Shown here piece after piece: positions 51,336 to 61,296 of a stretch of DNA of 64,000 bases. The translations under genes and the position numbers were made by a program. Within the stretch, counting starts at the first letter, position 1; each line of letters opens with the position of its first letter. The DNA is from Oscillatoria sp. SIO1A7 (GTDB lineage: Bacteria > Cyanobacteriota > Cyanobacteriia > Cyanobacteriales > Laspinemataceae): assembly GCA_010672965.1 (NCBI GenBank), contig JAAHFN010000004.1, forward strand, positions 1-64,000, written 5' to 3'. The notes under the pieces were generated by a model. That model was not told where the DNA came from and did no database searches. It saw only the letters and a program-made list of their open reading frames with translations.

Positions 51336-52637
51336 TTAACCTTTTGCAATATCTGAATTGATTATTTCCTCAAACGCTTCGAGCAGCCTTTCGTAAGAAT
51401 GGTTTTCTCTTAATCCTGCAAAGTCAGAATCTAATTTCCCGTCTTCCCCCTGACTCATGTACTCTATTGCCCGAATCAATTCTAACACATCTCCTTCAGC
51501 TATCGTCAAGCCTAAACGATATTTTTTCGTCCTTTCTGCCATGCAATATCCCTCGCTGACAATTACATGCTTCTGTAAAACCGCTGCTTTAGTCAGCATA
51601 TTACTACTATGGAGAACTTTTTCATAGGCCAGCATCAGGATATCGCAAGCACTCAGCAACCCATTTATTTTTACTCCATCAGGAATAAAATCATCTAGAT
51701 AAAATAGGCAGTTTGATGGCGATGACTCTATCGTATCCTTAAGAAACTTTTGTTCTTGCCGACTAAAATTTGATATCCAAAGTTTGCCAGCTAATATAAA
51801 AAAATATTCTTTCTCTTTTAGCTGTTCTGCTGCTGACAGCAGTGTCAAGATACCCTTCCGTTTATCTAAGCTACCGAACAAGCCAATAATTTTTCTCCCT
51901 TTCGCCTTCTCTTTCAACTCTTTAACTCGATAATCTTCCCAGTCTGGTTCTGCTTCGTTGGTTATATCGGGAAAGACCACAATAGGCTTTCTTGCTATCC
52001 GCTGTGATAATTTTTCCACCACCCCCTCATCCAGCAACGCTACCGACTGACATAGGGAAGAATTGAGTAGATTATCCGGTTGCCAACTGCCAGCAGGGAA
52101 AGACTGCTGGCAGTTGGCCAAACGCAAGTGTCTGGGATGAAGATACAGACCAGACCACTGATATGGAAAGATTTGGCTAATTTGACTTGGCGATATCCAC
52201 TTACTCAGATAATTATCTAGCATTGCCAAAAACACCAAGTCCGGCTTTTCTCCTAATTCTAACACTGCTCTGTCCAGAGCAACAGATGCATCGCGCCAAT
52301 ATTGCATGGTTTCCAAGGATAGGATATTCTTAAAATAAGAATCGATACCTAATTTAATCAAGTTTTTCTCCAGTTCTCGGATTAATTTATAAGACAGACG
52401 CAGTCCAAAATTCTTTTCTCTTGGCCTGACCAGCTTATAGATCCACAGATTGTTGCTCTCCTTATCTAGACGATCGCCTATATGAGAAGTAGCCCATTGA
52501 TGGAGGTCTTCTGGATCTGGACAAAAGGCGAGTACTCTGTATCCCAGTTCCAGTAAAGCTCGCGTGTAATTTTTGAAGAATGTTGGATGATGACCGATCC
52601 ATAATGTATCTATAATAGCTATCGTTTTCGCCTTCAT
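51336..52637 (-). CDS. Glycosyltransferase (GT-B fold)
   Basis: A 433-residue protein, IAIIDTLWIGHHPTFFKNYTRALLELGYRVLAFCPDPEDL at the start and KIIGLFGSLDKRKGILTLLSAAEQL in the donor half, a GT4-like layout. The usual E-x7-E is replaced by LAYEKVLHSSNMLTKAAVLQKHVIVSEG, as in some distant GT4 enzymes of EPS loci. Less certain than the neighbours, but fold and context fit. Upstream is the GT2 relic at 52808. Confidence 0.8.
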   Translation of the reverse strand: MKAKTIAIIDTLWIGHHPTFFKNYTRALLELGYRVLAFCPDPEDLHQWATSHIGDRLDKESNNLWIYKLVRPREKNFGLRLSYKLIRELEKNLIKLGIDSYFKNILSLETMQYWRDASVALDRAVLELGEKPDLVFLAMLDNYLSKWISPSQISQIFPYQWSGLYLHPRHLRLANCQQSFPAGSWQPDNLLNSSLCQSVALLDEGVVEKLSQRIARKPIVVFPDITNEAEPDWEDYRVKELKEKAKGRKIIGLFGSLDKRKGILTLLSAAEQLKEKEYFFILAGKLWISNFSRQEQKFLKDTIESSPSNCLFYLDDFIPDGVKINGLLSACDILMLAYEKVLHSSNMLTKAAVLQKHVIVSEGYCMAERTKKYRLGLTIAEGDVLELIRAIEYMSQGEDGKLDSDFAGLRENHSYERLLEAFEEIINSDIAKG

Positions 52638-52807
52638 TATTCTATAATGTGATGTTATATCGTATTGACACGAAATAAAACTGTCAATAGGATTGAGCTT
52701 GGGGATATCCCTACTGTCAGCGGTATCAGTCCGATGATACCAGTGCTTATACCAGAGCGAGGCTACACCCTACCGCCAAAGACAGCCCCTCAAAGCAACC
52801 TAATAAC

Positions 52808-53175
52808 CTAATATAAGGAAGCGACCAATAACGGCCATAACCGACCTCTATGGCGGCGTGCAAAAACCTTCCACTCTGTCATTGGCAAACTTTTAGGTTC
52901 GTTCACCAATTTCAATCGTTCCCATACGGTTAGCTTTGGATTGTCCAAAATGTTTCCCTCCAGAGAATTAACTCGACAGGTGCCAATGTAGCCGGGAGCC
53001 AGCTAAACTGTGCCTCCCTTTTGGCGCACCCGCAGGTCCATGTTGCCTCTGCTGTGGATGAAGTCTATGGTGCATTCCATTGGCTCCGCCATTATTATCT
53101 CTCGTTTTTTTTGCGAGTCGTTTCTATTTGCTGTTGTGACCCAATCCAGTGATTTACCCAGTTCGTATAGGCAGA
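52808..53175 (-). pseudogene. C-terminal fragment of a GT2 glycosyltransferase, with stop codon
   Basis: On the minus strand one frame reads MDLRVRQKGGTV, TAG at 53003-53005, then LAPGYIGTCRVNSLEG and LTVWERLKLVNEPKSLPMTEWKVFARRH before the stop at 52808. This is the characteristic end of cyanobacterial GT2 enzymes (PGYxGTC..., LKLxxxPKxLPxxEWxVFxRRH). The N-terminal GT-A domain is absent, the fragment starting next to the methyltransferase stop at 53177. It was not previously an independent gene. Confidence 0.6.
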
Positions 53176-53176
53176 G

Positions 53177-53803
53177 CTATCTTTTTTTGCCTTCCACAAT
53201 TACAGCTTCCACCGTGCGCTCGGGCAATTCTATGTTCTTGATGTCGGAAATTTCACTTGTAAACGGCTCTGTGCTTTGGCAGTCGAATCCAATTAACGAC
53301 ATTATTTCTAGCAACCTTTCCGTGTCGTACATACACTTGTGGGGAAATCTTATCAAAGGTGCTAGCCTTCTTTTGAGAGAACTATCTCCTTGCTCTTCAT
53401 ACAGTACGCCTAAATTTTTAACAAAATTCTCTGCTAACAATTCTCCCTTTACATAGCTATCGACAAATGCCCTTAGATCGGGAACGACTATTCTAATGAT
53501 TCCCTCTTTTTTTAGAACCCTATAACACTCAGATAAAAAAGCATCCCCCTGGTTCTTATCTAAGTGTTCCAGAGTATGAGAACTGTAAATTTCATCCACG
53601 CTTTCGTCGGACCACGGGAATTTTTTAGTCAGATCGTGAAGTAATATTTTTTCGTTCCAGTCTAAATTAAGCAACCTTAATTTCTTGTTTATCAATGGAA
53701 ATAAGGGGATTTTAGCCAGCCTAGCTCCCACTGAATAGTCCACATTTAGCCAACCATTAACAATCTGGTCGCCACATCCTAGATTTAGCTTTATTTTTTC
53801 CAT
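53177..53803 (-). CDS. SAM-dependent methyltransferase
   Basis: A 208-residue enzyme: KIKLNLGCGDQIVNGWLNVDYS (motif I with GCG), LHDLTKKFPWSDESVDEIYSSHTLEHLDKNQGDAFLSECYRVLKKEGIIRIVVPDL. This is the predicted SAM-dependent methyltransferase type common in EPS and O-antigen loci. The C-terminus ends normally (VEAVIVEGKKR). Followed directly by a GT2 relic, so a neighbouring gene was lost here. Confidence 0.9.
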   Translation of the reverse strand: MEKIKLNLGCGDQIVNGWLNVDYSVGARLAKIPLFPLINKKLRLLNLDWNEKILLHDLTKKFPWSDESVDEIYSSHTLEHLDKNQGDAFLSECYRVLKKEGIIRIVVPDLRAFVDSYVKGELLAENFVKNLGVLYEEQGDSSLKRRLAPLIRFPHKCMYDTERLLEIMSLIGFDCQSTEPFTSEISDIKNIELPERTVEAVIVEGKKR

Positions 53804-53887
53804 GTTTTTTTGCCAAATTACCGAGCTAAGATCGATTGTATAGCAGTAAGCTGTCAGTTATCAGGTCCGCTGGCGATCGCCTCTATA

Positions 53888-54011
53888 AGCTGTTACGCAT
53901 TTAAACCGGAGATCGCCCTATCGCGACGCAAAATCCCCGAACCAGCAACAGACGGGGCTTATAGGCCATTTACTGGCCCGTTACTCTACCCAATCTAAAT
54001 GCGCGACAGCT
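53888..54011. mobile_element. MITE family H, copy 1
   Basis: A 124-base element: AGCTGTTACGCATTTAAACC at the left, CAATCTAAATGCGCGACAGCT at the right (imperfect inverted ends), TA on both sides. The inner part contains AAATCCCCGAACC. Confidence 0.7.
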
Positions 54012-54085
54012 TATCGGGGTAGCTTGACCCAACCTTACGTCGCATCGGGGTAAAATGTGGTATCATCGTTCGGCTAGAGGTAGTA

Positions 54086-54209
54086 AGCCGTGACGCATTT
54101 AAATCGGGTATTCTCGATCGCATGGCGCGAAATCCCCGAACCTGTTTTCCTCGCGGGCACTTCCTCTATTTAATGGTCCAAATTATACCCAATCTAAATG
54201 CGCGACAGT
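54086..54209. mobile_element. MITE family H, copy 2, in tandem
   Basis: A second 124-base copy in the same orientation, 74 bases on: AGCCGTGACGCATTTAAATC at the left and CAATCTAAATGCGCGACAGT at the right, with AAATCCCCGAACC in the middle. The two copies fill most of the 53804-54336 gap, in which no gene is seen. Confidence 0.7.
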
Positions 54210-54336
54210 TAGTCTTTGTCTTATTATAACCTCAGCGAAGGCCGTGCGCATTCCCCTGTTCCAAAATAGATCGCCATTTCCCCGGACAATTTTCACTTCA
54301 GGGTGTGACTGACCCACCGCACCTGCATAATATCGG

Positions 54337-55290
54337 CTAGTCTGCAAGCCAGCTATTCACCTCAAAAGGCACCATGTCTTGTAATAATTTAATATCTTCT
54401 TTGAAATAACAATTATTTATAGCCAACTCTTCTTCGCGAGATAATGTATGCGTTTTAGGCTTATTGCTGTTAAAATCTCGAGCAAATTGAATCAGATAAG
54501 CGGAAGGGTTGTAAATGCGAGATACTAGAGGATCGTTCGTTGATAGTTTTCCCCGTTTCAACTGCTTCAACCAATTTGGTATTGATTTAGAATTCGGCAT
54601 TCTTAGATTTATTTCCACAAAATTTTCTTTGGAGTTAGCGTTACTCAGGCTCAGCCCAAAGCTTAAGTATTCTAACTCGCTGAAATCCCTTTTCAATGGA
54701 CTTGGATTGAAGCTATCGACACCGATAAAATCATACAATTTCTTGGTAAAGCCATTCAAATCACGCACAATATCACGCTCAAACTTTGCTATCAATAATT
54801 GCTTTAAATCAAACAAATTGAAGTATCGCTGTAGCTGTTGGGCATAATAACCGCGAGCAATGTAACCATAGCGCGGAATGATTGTACCTTGCTGGATCTC
54901 GTTTGCCTCTGTTTCTAAGGCCTCTTTAAACGATCGGCTCTCCTGAAGCCTAGCGAGATTATGGCGATATTGAGAAAAGGCACGCAGGGCTGGACTCCGC
55001 AGGGTCACAATCAGTTTTAAATCTGGACCCAGGTCGCGATATAGCCTCTCGGCCACTCCAGGCCAATAAAGGTATCCGGGGCATTTTTCACCGACAGCAG
55101 GCTGACCCGACCAACCAGAAAAATATTCTATCTCATATTTCTGAATACCAGCGGCCAATTGAGTGGTATCTAAAAAAAAACGGGTCTCCATCGGCTCGGA
55201 CATAAACACCTGGGGATGAGCCTCTAAAATGCGCAGTATCGTTGTCGTTGCACTTTTTTGAGCGCCAATACACATGAAATTAGGGAGCAT
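54337..55290 (-). CDS. PAPS-dependent sulfotransferase
   Basis: A 317-residue sulfotransferase. The 5'-phosphosulfate loop is FMCIGAQKSATTTILRIL near the N-terminus, the 3'-phosphate site LKLIVTLRSPALRAFSQYRHNL. Catalytic residue is probably Glu in VGEKCPGYLYWPG, as in the heparan-type (Sulfotransfer_1/3) enzymes. Moves sulfate from PAPS to a sugar hydroxyl. With the second sulfotransferase at 60430 it suggests a sulfated EPS. The long spacers on both sides hold no genes (55291-55690 is featureless). Confidence 0.92.
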   Translation of the reverse strand: MLPNFMCIGAQKSATTTILRILEAHPQVFMSEPMETRFFLDTTQLAAGIQKYEIEYFSGWSGQPAVGEKCPGYLYWPGVAERLYRDLGPDLKLIVTLRSPALRAFSQYRHNLARLQESRSFKEALETEANEIQQGTIIPRYGYIARGYYAQQLQRYFNLFDLKQLLIAKFERDIVRDLNGFTKKLYDFIGVDSFNPSPLKRDFSELEYLSFGLSLSNANSKENFVEINLRMPNSKSIPNWLKQLKRGKLSTNDPLVSRIYNPSAYLIQFARDFNSNKPKTHTLSREEELAINNCYFKEDIKLLQDMVPFEVNSWLAD

Positions 55291-55690
55291 AGCTATTGTA
55301 CCCTTTTATAGAACCTTACTTGAATCTTGTGGGCTATAATTTTTGCTAGTTCCAATAAAATTATTAGTTCCAATTACTTTCCCTTAAATATGCGAGCCTT
55401 CTTTAATTAATTGCTTATTACTTTCATCAAAACATACCACCGGAGATTCGTTATCGTCAAGTCTCATATATACCTAATACATCTTCTTCCTTTAGGCAAA
55501 CAAACTCAGAATTTGCTTGACTGAGGAAACTTCTGCGGGAGGCAGGAAGTACTGGCTCTGTTGCCCGGTTAAGGAGTTATTTTTTTTGAGGGCACAAATA
55601 GCAGACGGATTGCTTGAAAGCTATATTAGCATAGCATACATCAATTTGTCAAGCCTTAACAGGCTAATAGATAGGAGACCGATATCCTTG

Positions 55691-57037
55691 CTAGCCTCGG
55701 GACTTTAGCTTGCTCGAACCCGTTAATTTTGGTGCCGAACCCAGGCGATCGCTGCTCGATTTTAATTTGCTATCTTCTGCTGGTGGCTCGACGGGGGTCA
55801 AGCAAATGAGCATGAATAATAACCATCCTATACCGTAAGCAACAACTAACTCCGATTGTGTTTGGTTCATAATAACATAAAATGTCATAAAACCCAGGGG
55901 CCAAAGACCTTTAAGACTAGGGGTGTAGCGACTTCGGTTGATTGATTTTAAAATGGCATCAAAAAAAGCTAGACCAAACACAAAGCCGCCTAAAATGCCC
56001 AAGTCTAGCATGACTTCAAGAAAGCCATGGTGAGCGTGACCGGGCAACCAATGAATTGTCCTCCAGATTTCAGCCGACTGTTTGCCATCCCAACCCTGCC
56101 AGAAGCCATGATAGCCGTAGCCCAGCCAAGGACGTTCTCCAATTCTCTGGATCATAATTTCCCAGATAGGAAGGCGGCCATTCAAGGTAGGATCCTTGTC
56201 AATAGTGTCTAGGGCTGTATTCCAATTATCGCCCAGGAATATAGCGCCAACTCCTCCTAGCAATAACACCGACAGGTATAGAGGGATGCCAACAGCCATG
56301 TTCCAGCGAAACACTCGGGCAACGGGGGAAATAGCGACTATAAACAAAAAGCCTACCAGAGCCGTTTTTGAATTCGTTCCTACAATCAGTTGAAAAGAAA
56401 TTAAAAATATCCCCCAGGCTAGCCAGCGGTTTTTTGATGTCAAGGCTTCGAGCAGTAGAAATATACCGGCTATTGTGATAACGCGACCCAGGGCATTTTT
56501 GTTTGTGTAGATTCCCCGCCAGTAACCATTAATACCCGCCCATATTGCCTCTTGACCAGTATGGGTCCCCATAGTCGGCATTGCAAAGACATAGAAGATG
56601 CTCAGCACCGACGCTATGCTAAACATAATGGTAAGCAACCGCGTTTGCTCCTCAAAGTTGTAGCGCGTAGCGATGTAAATTCCCAATATGCTTGATTCTA
56701 CGACATACAGGGTCTGTGTTATAGTTTTACCGGGGTCTATCGACCAATATCGCGAAATCCAAAGTAGGGCTAAAAATGCGAGCAGAAACTTGCCGTTAGT
56801 AGCCAGTTGACGCAAAACCCGTTGCCAACGCAGAAGCATAAATCCGACGGCGCCAATTTCCAGCAATTTCCATAGATAAAATTTTATCCTAGCTACACCG
56901 TAACCGGCTTCCTCGTAAATATCGAAGAAAGCACCCGTGCACATCAACATTATAAAGAAAGCGAACCACGGTTCGATCGCCAGAACCAACCGAACTATCG
57001 AAACGAGCAACGAGTTTAACGAACTGGCCTTAGCCAT
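55691..57037 (-). CDS. O-antigen ligase/polymerase-like membrane protein (Wzy-like)
   Basis: A 448-residue membrane protein with about ten to eleven hydrophobic segments. The large loop before the last helices has RIGERPWLGYGYHGFWQGWDGKQSAEIWR and WLPGHAHHGFLEVMLDLGILG, the pattern of the Wzy_C/O-antigen ligase family (His in GHAHHGFLE). The C-terminus is a hydrophilic Ser/Lys tail. It should link repeat units to polymer at the outer face of the cytoplasmic membrane. The only polymerase in the window. Confidence 0.9.
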   Translation of the reverse strand: MAKASSLNSLLVSIVRLVLAIEPWFAFFIMLMCTGAFFDIYEEAGYGVARIKFYLWKLLEIGAVGFMLLRWQRVLRQLATNGKFLLAFLALLWISRYWSIDPGKTITQTLYVVESSILGIYIATRYNFEEQTRLLTIMFSIASVLSIFYVFAMPTMGTHTGQEAIWAGINGYWRGIYTNKNALGRVITIAGIFLLLEALTSKNRWLAWGIFLISFQLIVGTNSKTALVGFLFIVAISPVARVFRWNMAVGIPLYLSVLLLGGVGAIFLGDNWNTALDTIDKDPTLNGRLPIWEIMIQRIGERPWLGYGYHGFWQGWDGKQSAEIWRTIHWLPGHAHHGFLEVMLDLGILGGFVFGLAFFDAILKSINRSRYTPSLKGLWPLGFMTFYVIMNQTQSELVVAYGIGWLLFMLICLTPVEPPAEDSKLKSSSDRLGSAPKLTGSSKLKSRG

Positions 57038-57087
57038 GCCTATTTTCTCCTTTATTGCAATTTCTAAGCATGCTGTCGATTTGCTCG

Positions 57088-57627
57088 CTATGGAACATTC
57101 CGGATGGGCGCGCCAATTTTGAAGGCCACGCAGGGGGTGCCGCAGGCGATCGCTTCTACTACTGTATTGGGCAAATTATCTTGAACTGAAGGGGCCACAA
57201 AAAGATCCGCCGCTGCATATACAAGAGCCAGGGAAATGTCATCCCCCAGTCTCCCTAAATAGCGACAGTTAAAACCCAAGTCCGGGGGATTGCTCGGTCG
57301 AGAGGAAGCGAAAACAACAAGTTCTATTTTATCGTGCCATCCAGACTGGCTCAGGCTTTGTAAAGCTGGCTGAAGCAGATGAAATCCTTTGCAGCGATCG
57401 CTCGTTGCACTACTGGCCCCAAACAGTACCAGTTGCTTGTCCTGTGGCAATTTGAGTAATTTTCGAGTTAAATTTCCTTCTATCCCGATTACGTTATTGT
57501 CACCGCTGATTTTTTTTTGCACCAGCATATTAGAATCTACGCCAATTTCCTGCAAGCCGCGATGGAGCCTATAGGCGGCTCTACCTGCCCCAAATTCGTC
57601 TGACCGAGAAAGTAGCACCGGGTTCAT
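57088..57627 (-). pseudogene. GT4 glycosyltransferase with internal and C-terminal deletion
   Basis: A continuous frame of 179 codons, but about half the length of the family. Residues 1-52 are the normal N-terminus (LLSRSDEFGAGRAAYRLHRGLQEIGVDSNML), then it jumps directly to the donor half (KLPQDKQLVLFGASSATSDRCKGFHLLQPAL, DNLPNTVVEAIACGTPCVAFKIG). The acceptor domain of about 200 residues is missing, and the last 70-90 residues after KIG are replaced by APIRNVP and a stop. In-frame deletion between short related sequences is likely. Not expected to be active. Confidence 0.78.
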
Positions 57628-57740
57628 TATTTTCGTTCCTTACAGGGGTACTGGCTATGAATCAGAAACCCGGTTTTTTGGAAAAACTGGGGTTCTCCGA
57701 CCTTCCAGTTTAAGATTGCTATAGTCAATTACCAGCTTTT

Positions 57741-58673
57741 TTATCTTTTTAATGCGTTTTGGCGAAACTTAGTCCATCTTTGCCGCACGCTTTTATTAAA
57801 CATTACTCTTCTCATCAACAAGGCAACCTTTTGAGGCGATATTATTCCGTGCCATGCCGCATCAATAATTATTTTAGCGGCATATATTTTTTCTTTCTCT
57901 GTTGCAATCATCATGGGAATTACTGATTTAATCAAAAAACCCTTAAAAGCATTCGACGATATAGACTCCTCGTATTCGCTAATCCATTCTAATGCATCTT
58001 TATAATCGTATATTCTCGATATCCTGTCGCTTCTGTCTTCGTTATCGACAACAGTCAAAACTTTTTCCACAAATATAAATTGGGCTCCTGCTGCTTCTAG
58101 GCTCAAAGAGAAATCCCAATCTTGGTGTGTTTTGAGATCCGGGCGAAACCCCGTTTCCTTAACAAGTGCCCTAGACAGCATCATCGTGCTGGTTATTATG
58201 TCTCCCTCATGGACAAACAAATAGTCTGCTACGGCCTCCTTCTCATTCTTGCCCCTGCTGGGCTTGATATATACTCCTTCCCCATCTCCGATTTCAAACT
58301 TAGTATAGCTAACTATTCGCTCGGTATGGCGTTGGTTTTGAATTGCAGCCAGTTGCACTTCTATTTTGCCCTGCAACCAAACATCATCTGAATCTAAAAA
58401 GGCTACATACTCTCCTGTCGCCGCCTCTATTCCAGTATTGCGAGTTGCAGCACCTCCCTGATTGACCCCGTGGCGAATGTAGCGAATTCGGGAATCGCCA
58501 ATACCATTGATGACTTCTTGGGTATTGTCCCCAGACGCATCGTCAACCACGATAATCTCTAAATTTTCGTAGGACTGCTTTATGACGCTATCTATAGCGC
58601 GACGAACTAGGTTGGCTCGATTATAAGTTGGTATTATGACGCTGATCGGTGGCTTTCCCAGCAATGCAACCAT
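57741..58673 (-). CDS. GT2 family glycosyltransferase
   Basis: A 310-residue GT-A enzyme from ATG 58673 (MVALLGKPPISVIIPTYNRANLVRRAIDSV). NLEIIVVDDASGDNT, NQGGAATRNTGIEAATGEYVAFLDSDDVWL with the DxD, and LKTHQDWDFSLSLEAAG are all in place. Inverting GT2 enzymes act in the cytoplasm on lipid-linked intermediates. An in-frame extension to 58826 overlaps the upstream gene and lacks similarity. Ends with basic RQRWTKFRQNALKR. Confidence 0.93.
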   Translation of the reverse strand: MVALLGKPPISVIIPTYNRANLVRRAIDSVIKQSYENLEIIVVDDASGDNTQEVINGIGDSRIRYIRHGVNQGGAATRNTGIEAATGEYVAFLDSDDVWLQGKIEVQLAAIQNQRHTERIVSYTKFEIGDGEGVYIKPSRGKNEKEAVADYLFVHEGDIITSTMMLSRALVKETGFRPDLKTHQDWDFSLSLEAAGAQFIFVEKVLTVVDNEDRSDRISRIYDYKDALEWISEYEESISSNAFKGFLIKSVIPMMIATEKEKIYAAKIIIDAAWHGIISPQKVALLMRRVMFNKSVRQRWTKFRQNALKR

Positions 58674-58764
58674 CCCCAATATCCTCCTTGACAATATATC
58701 AAACCCATTTGCTCGAAGAACGCCGCACTCAATTATTGTGCCTCCGCTGCCCAGTTTAAAGAAG

Positions 58765-60009
58765 CTATGGGGAGATGAGTTGCTGGTATATTTCGACCAG
58801 GCGATCGTTGAGCTTATTAATATCATAGCATTCTTCTATATAAGCACGGCCAGCCCGACCCATCTCCGGCCAGCGTTCTGAGTGCCCTATCAAATACTCT
58901 AGCTTGTCTGCTAAAGCATCCACATCTCGTTCGGGAACCAGGAAACCGGAAACCCCATCTTGCACCAATTCCGGGATGCCGCTGTGTTGGGTGCTGACAA
59001 CCGGCAATCCCATAGCCATTGCTTCCATTAACGTTACGGGGATGCCCTCGCGATCGCCCGCACTGCTAGTTACGCTCGGAGCTAGGAGAATATCCGCCCA
59101 TTTTAGAAGAGCGAGTATTTCCTGCTGCTGTTGCCAACCTAGTAGCTTAACCTGCTTGCTAAGATTCAACTCCCTAATTAGTTGCTGTAAGTCCTCTCTC
59201 AAAAAACCATCCCCAGCAATTTTGTACTCTATATTTGGGTTGTCTCTAGCCAGCTTGGCAACTGCACGAATTCCGTACTCCAGACCTTTTTTTTCTACCA
59301 GGCGGGCAATCGACACCAGTCTGATGCTGCCGTTCGGGTCTGGTTGACGTGGCGTAAAGGAAAACTTCGTGCAATCGATTCCCATTCGATGCACCATAAT
59401 CTTTTTTTCTTCACAGCCTAACTCTATTAGCCTGCGCTTCCAATTTTCCCCAATCGGCTGGAATAGGTCGCCACGGGCAAAAAGTTTCTCGTATATACTT
59501 TCCCCATACCGATCGATGTAGGTAGAGATATCAAAGCCGTGAAACGCTGCTATCAACTTTCCCTGAAGAACCCCAATATCCCGTAAGATCGCGCCCCTAG
59601 TACCATTACGCCCATAGTGGCAATGAATAATGTCGTATGGCTGCTTGCCCAAAAAAGGTATAGCCGAATATAGTAATCTCAACAGCGCGGCTTGATCTCC
59701 ATAATCCGAGTATTTGTACTCAAATAAATTTAAAGCTCGCAGCAGCATCCTAGGGGCTTTGTGGAAGTTGGCGAGGAACAACCTAATTCCCTTCGGAATC
59801 CGCCGGGAGCGACCAGGTGGCATTTGAGTATAGTAGGTGCGACTCAGAAGCTGGTAGCTTTCTACTTCTGGATGGACTTTAGACATATCGCCGGGGCTAT
59901 CAGCGTAGATATCCACCTCTTGGCCGCGATCGAGCAACCCCACGATCTGATTTAATATAAACGTCTCCGACAAACTCGGAAACTCGTCTATCAGGAATGC
60001 TATCCTCAT
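58765..60009 (-). CDS. GT4 family glycosyltransferase
   Basis: A 414-residue GT-B enzyme from ATG 60009 (MRIAFLIDEFPSLSETFILNQIVGLLDRG), the colanic-acid WcaL-like subgroup in which FPxLSETFI is diagnostic. Further motifs: IIHCHYGRNGTRGAIL, RLVSIARLVEKKGLEYGIRAV, and GDREGIPVTLMEAMAMGLPVVSTQHSGIPE with E-x7-E. An upstream in-frame ATG at 60027 adds six residues and is less likely. The 60010-60429 gap upstream is AT-rich and shows no gene. Confidence 0.94.
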   Translation of the reverse strand: MRIAFLIDEFPSLSETFILNQIVGLLDRGQEVDIYADSPGDMSKVHPEVESYQLLSRTYYTQMPPGRSRRIPKGIRLFLANFHKAPRMLLRALNLFEYKYSDYGDQAALLRLLYSAIPFLGKQPYDIIHCHYGRNGTRGAILRDIGVLQGKLIAAFHGFDISTYIDRYGESIYEKLFARGDLFQPIGENWKRRLIELGCEEKKIMVHRMGIDCTKFSFTPRQPDPNGSIRLVSIARLVEKKGLEYGIRAVAKLARDNPNIEYKIAGDGFLREDLQQLIRELNLSKQVKLLGWQQQQEILALLKWADILLAPSVTSSAGDREGIPVTLMEAMAMGLPVVSTQHSGIPELVQDGVSGFLVPERDVDALADKLEYLIGHSERWPEMGRAGRAYIEECYDINKLNDRLVEIYQQLISP

Positions 60010-60429
60010 CAGCCTTGTCCCTCGCAATAGTTATTCTCAGTCCTGCTTTAGCCTGGTGCTTTAGTCTATTCTTATAACCAGATTTTTTTTATTCATTTGG
60101 TTCGGTTCGCGCTCCTCTATTACAGCTTTAAGCCTATCTGCTTTAAGCCGACCGGCTTGCAGTACGAGTATTGCCTAACAAGCTTTGGCTAAATTTTATT
60201 GTCCTAAGCTTATTAAATATTGTTATCAAAAGTTATTACAATAAAAATGTTTATTTTGCTTTAAATACTTTTCTTTTCTGTTACCCGTTCCCTGCTATAC
60301 ATACAAACAACATATCTTTTGCTAACAGCCCCTCGCTTCTTCGTACTGTCTAGCGAATTGGGCTATTGTTTTCTATTCTTGCTTCTTTTTATGCAAACAC
60401 GACTCAGCAGCAAATTGCACTACCTACAT

Positions 60430-61296
60430 CTAGCCACGATCCATATCTACAGGGTAATCTAGCTTACTCATTTTTTGCGCACATATATTTTCTATCTTGG
60501 CCAGATTCTCCGAACCAAAAAAATATCCCCAATTGACGTTTTTGTTCCCTCTCGGTTGGAACTGAATATCGACTTTCCCTGCAATATCGTTAACTTGAGG
60601 TAGGTTTAGGGATTGGGCAAGCCGTTCGATTGCGGCAACCTTATCCTGCACAAACACATCATAGCGGCTCAAAATCATCTGTTGCCGGTGGTTCAAGAAG
60701 ACATCAGCCATCAAATTCCAGCGCTCGGCGAGCATTTCGATATAGTTCTCGCCTTTGAGTCCCAGCCATCCACCATCCACAATCAACTCCCAAGCTGGTG
60801 TTATTTCTCCTCTATACTCGGGACTTAGGCTGGAAAGATTCCCCGGAATCTTGAGGCGATTGAGAATGCTGCGGATGTTATCTCGGGGATCCCGAATCAC
60901 AAAAACAAACTGAGAGCCAGGGAAATATTCTACCAACTCCTTATAAAATAGGGTCAAGTTGGGCTCTTTGACTATATCTCTGGAAAAATCTAGCTTATTG
61001 ACCCTAACGAACTCAGCAAAAGACAAGTCCCCTCTTTTTACCTTATGATAGGTTGGGTTATCAACTTCTTTTCTCAGATCGATGCTAACTGAAAGATCGG
61101 TCATCTCTGCTAACAAAGCTGCTATGGCCGAAGTTCCCGATTTTTGGTTTCCCAAAACTATAATCGGCCTTGGATTAACTCGCGCATTTATAGTATCCCA
61201 CTCTCTTTTAACTCGCTCTGATAATTTCCAAGCCTTGTATTTTAGTATCTTCAGCGGCATTGGAACTGCTTTTTTTAGCTCTTCCTTAATTGCCAT
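60430..61296 (-). CDS. PAPS-dependent sulfotransferase
   Basis: A 288-residue sulfotransferase of a different subgroup from 54337. 5'-phosphosulfate loop PIIVLGNQKSGTSAIAALLAEMT, 3'-phosphate site QFVFVIRDPRDNIRSILNRL, and RWNLMADVFLNH in the C-terminal half. The first 35 residues are basic and helical. It overlaps the flippase gene by 11 bases, so the two are translationally linked and probably serve the same polymer. Confidence 0.9.
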   Translation of the reverse strand: MAIKEELKKAVPMPLKILKYKAWKLSERVKREWDTINARVNPRPIIVLGNQKSGTSAIAALLAEMTDLSVSIDLRKEVDNPTYHKVKRGDLSFAEFVRVNKLDFSRDIVKEPNLTLFYKELVEYFPGSQFVFVIRDPRDNIRSILNRLKIPGNLSSLSPEYRGEITPAWELIVDGGWLGLKGENYIEMLAERWNLMADVFLNHRQQMILSRYDVFVQDKVAAIERLAQSLNLPQVNDIAGKVDIQFQPRGNKNVNWGYFFGSENLAKIENICAQKMSKLDYPVDMDRG

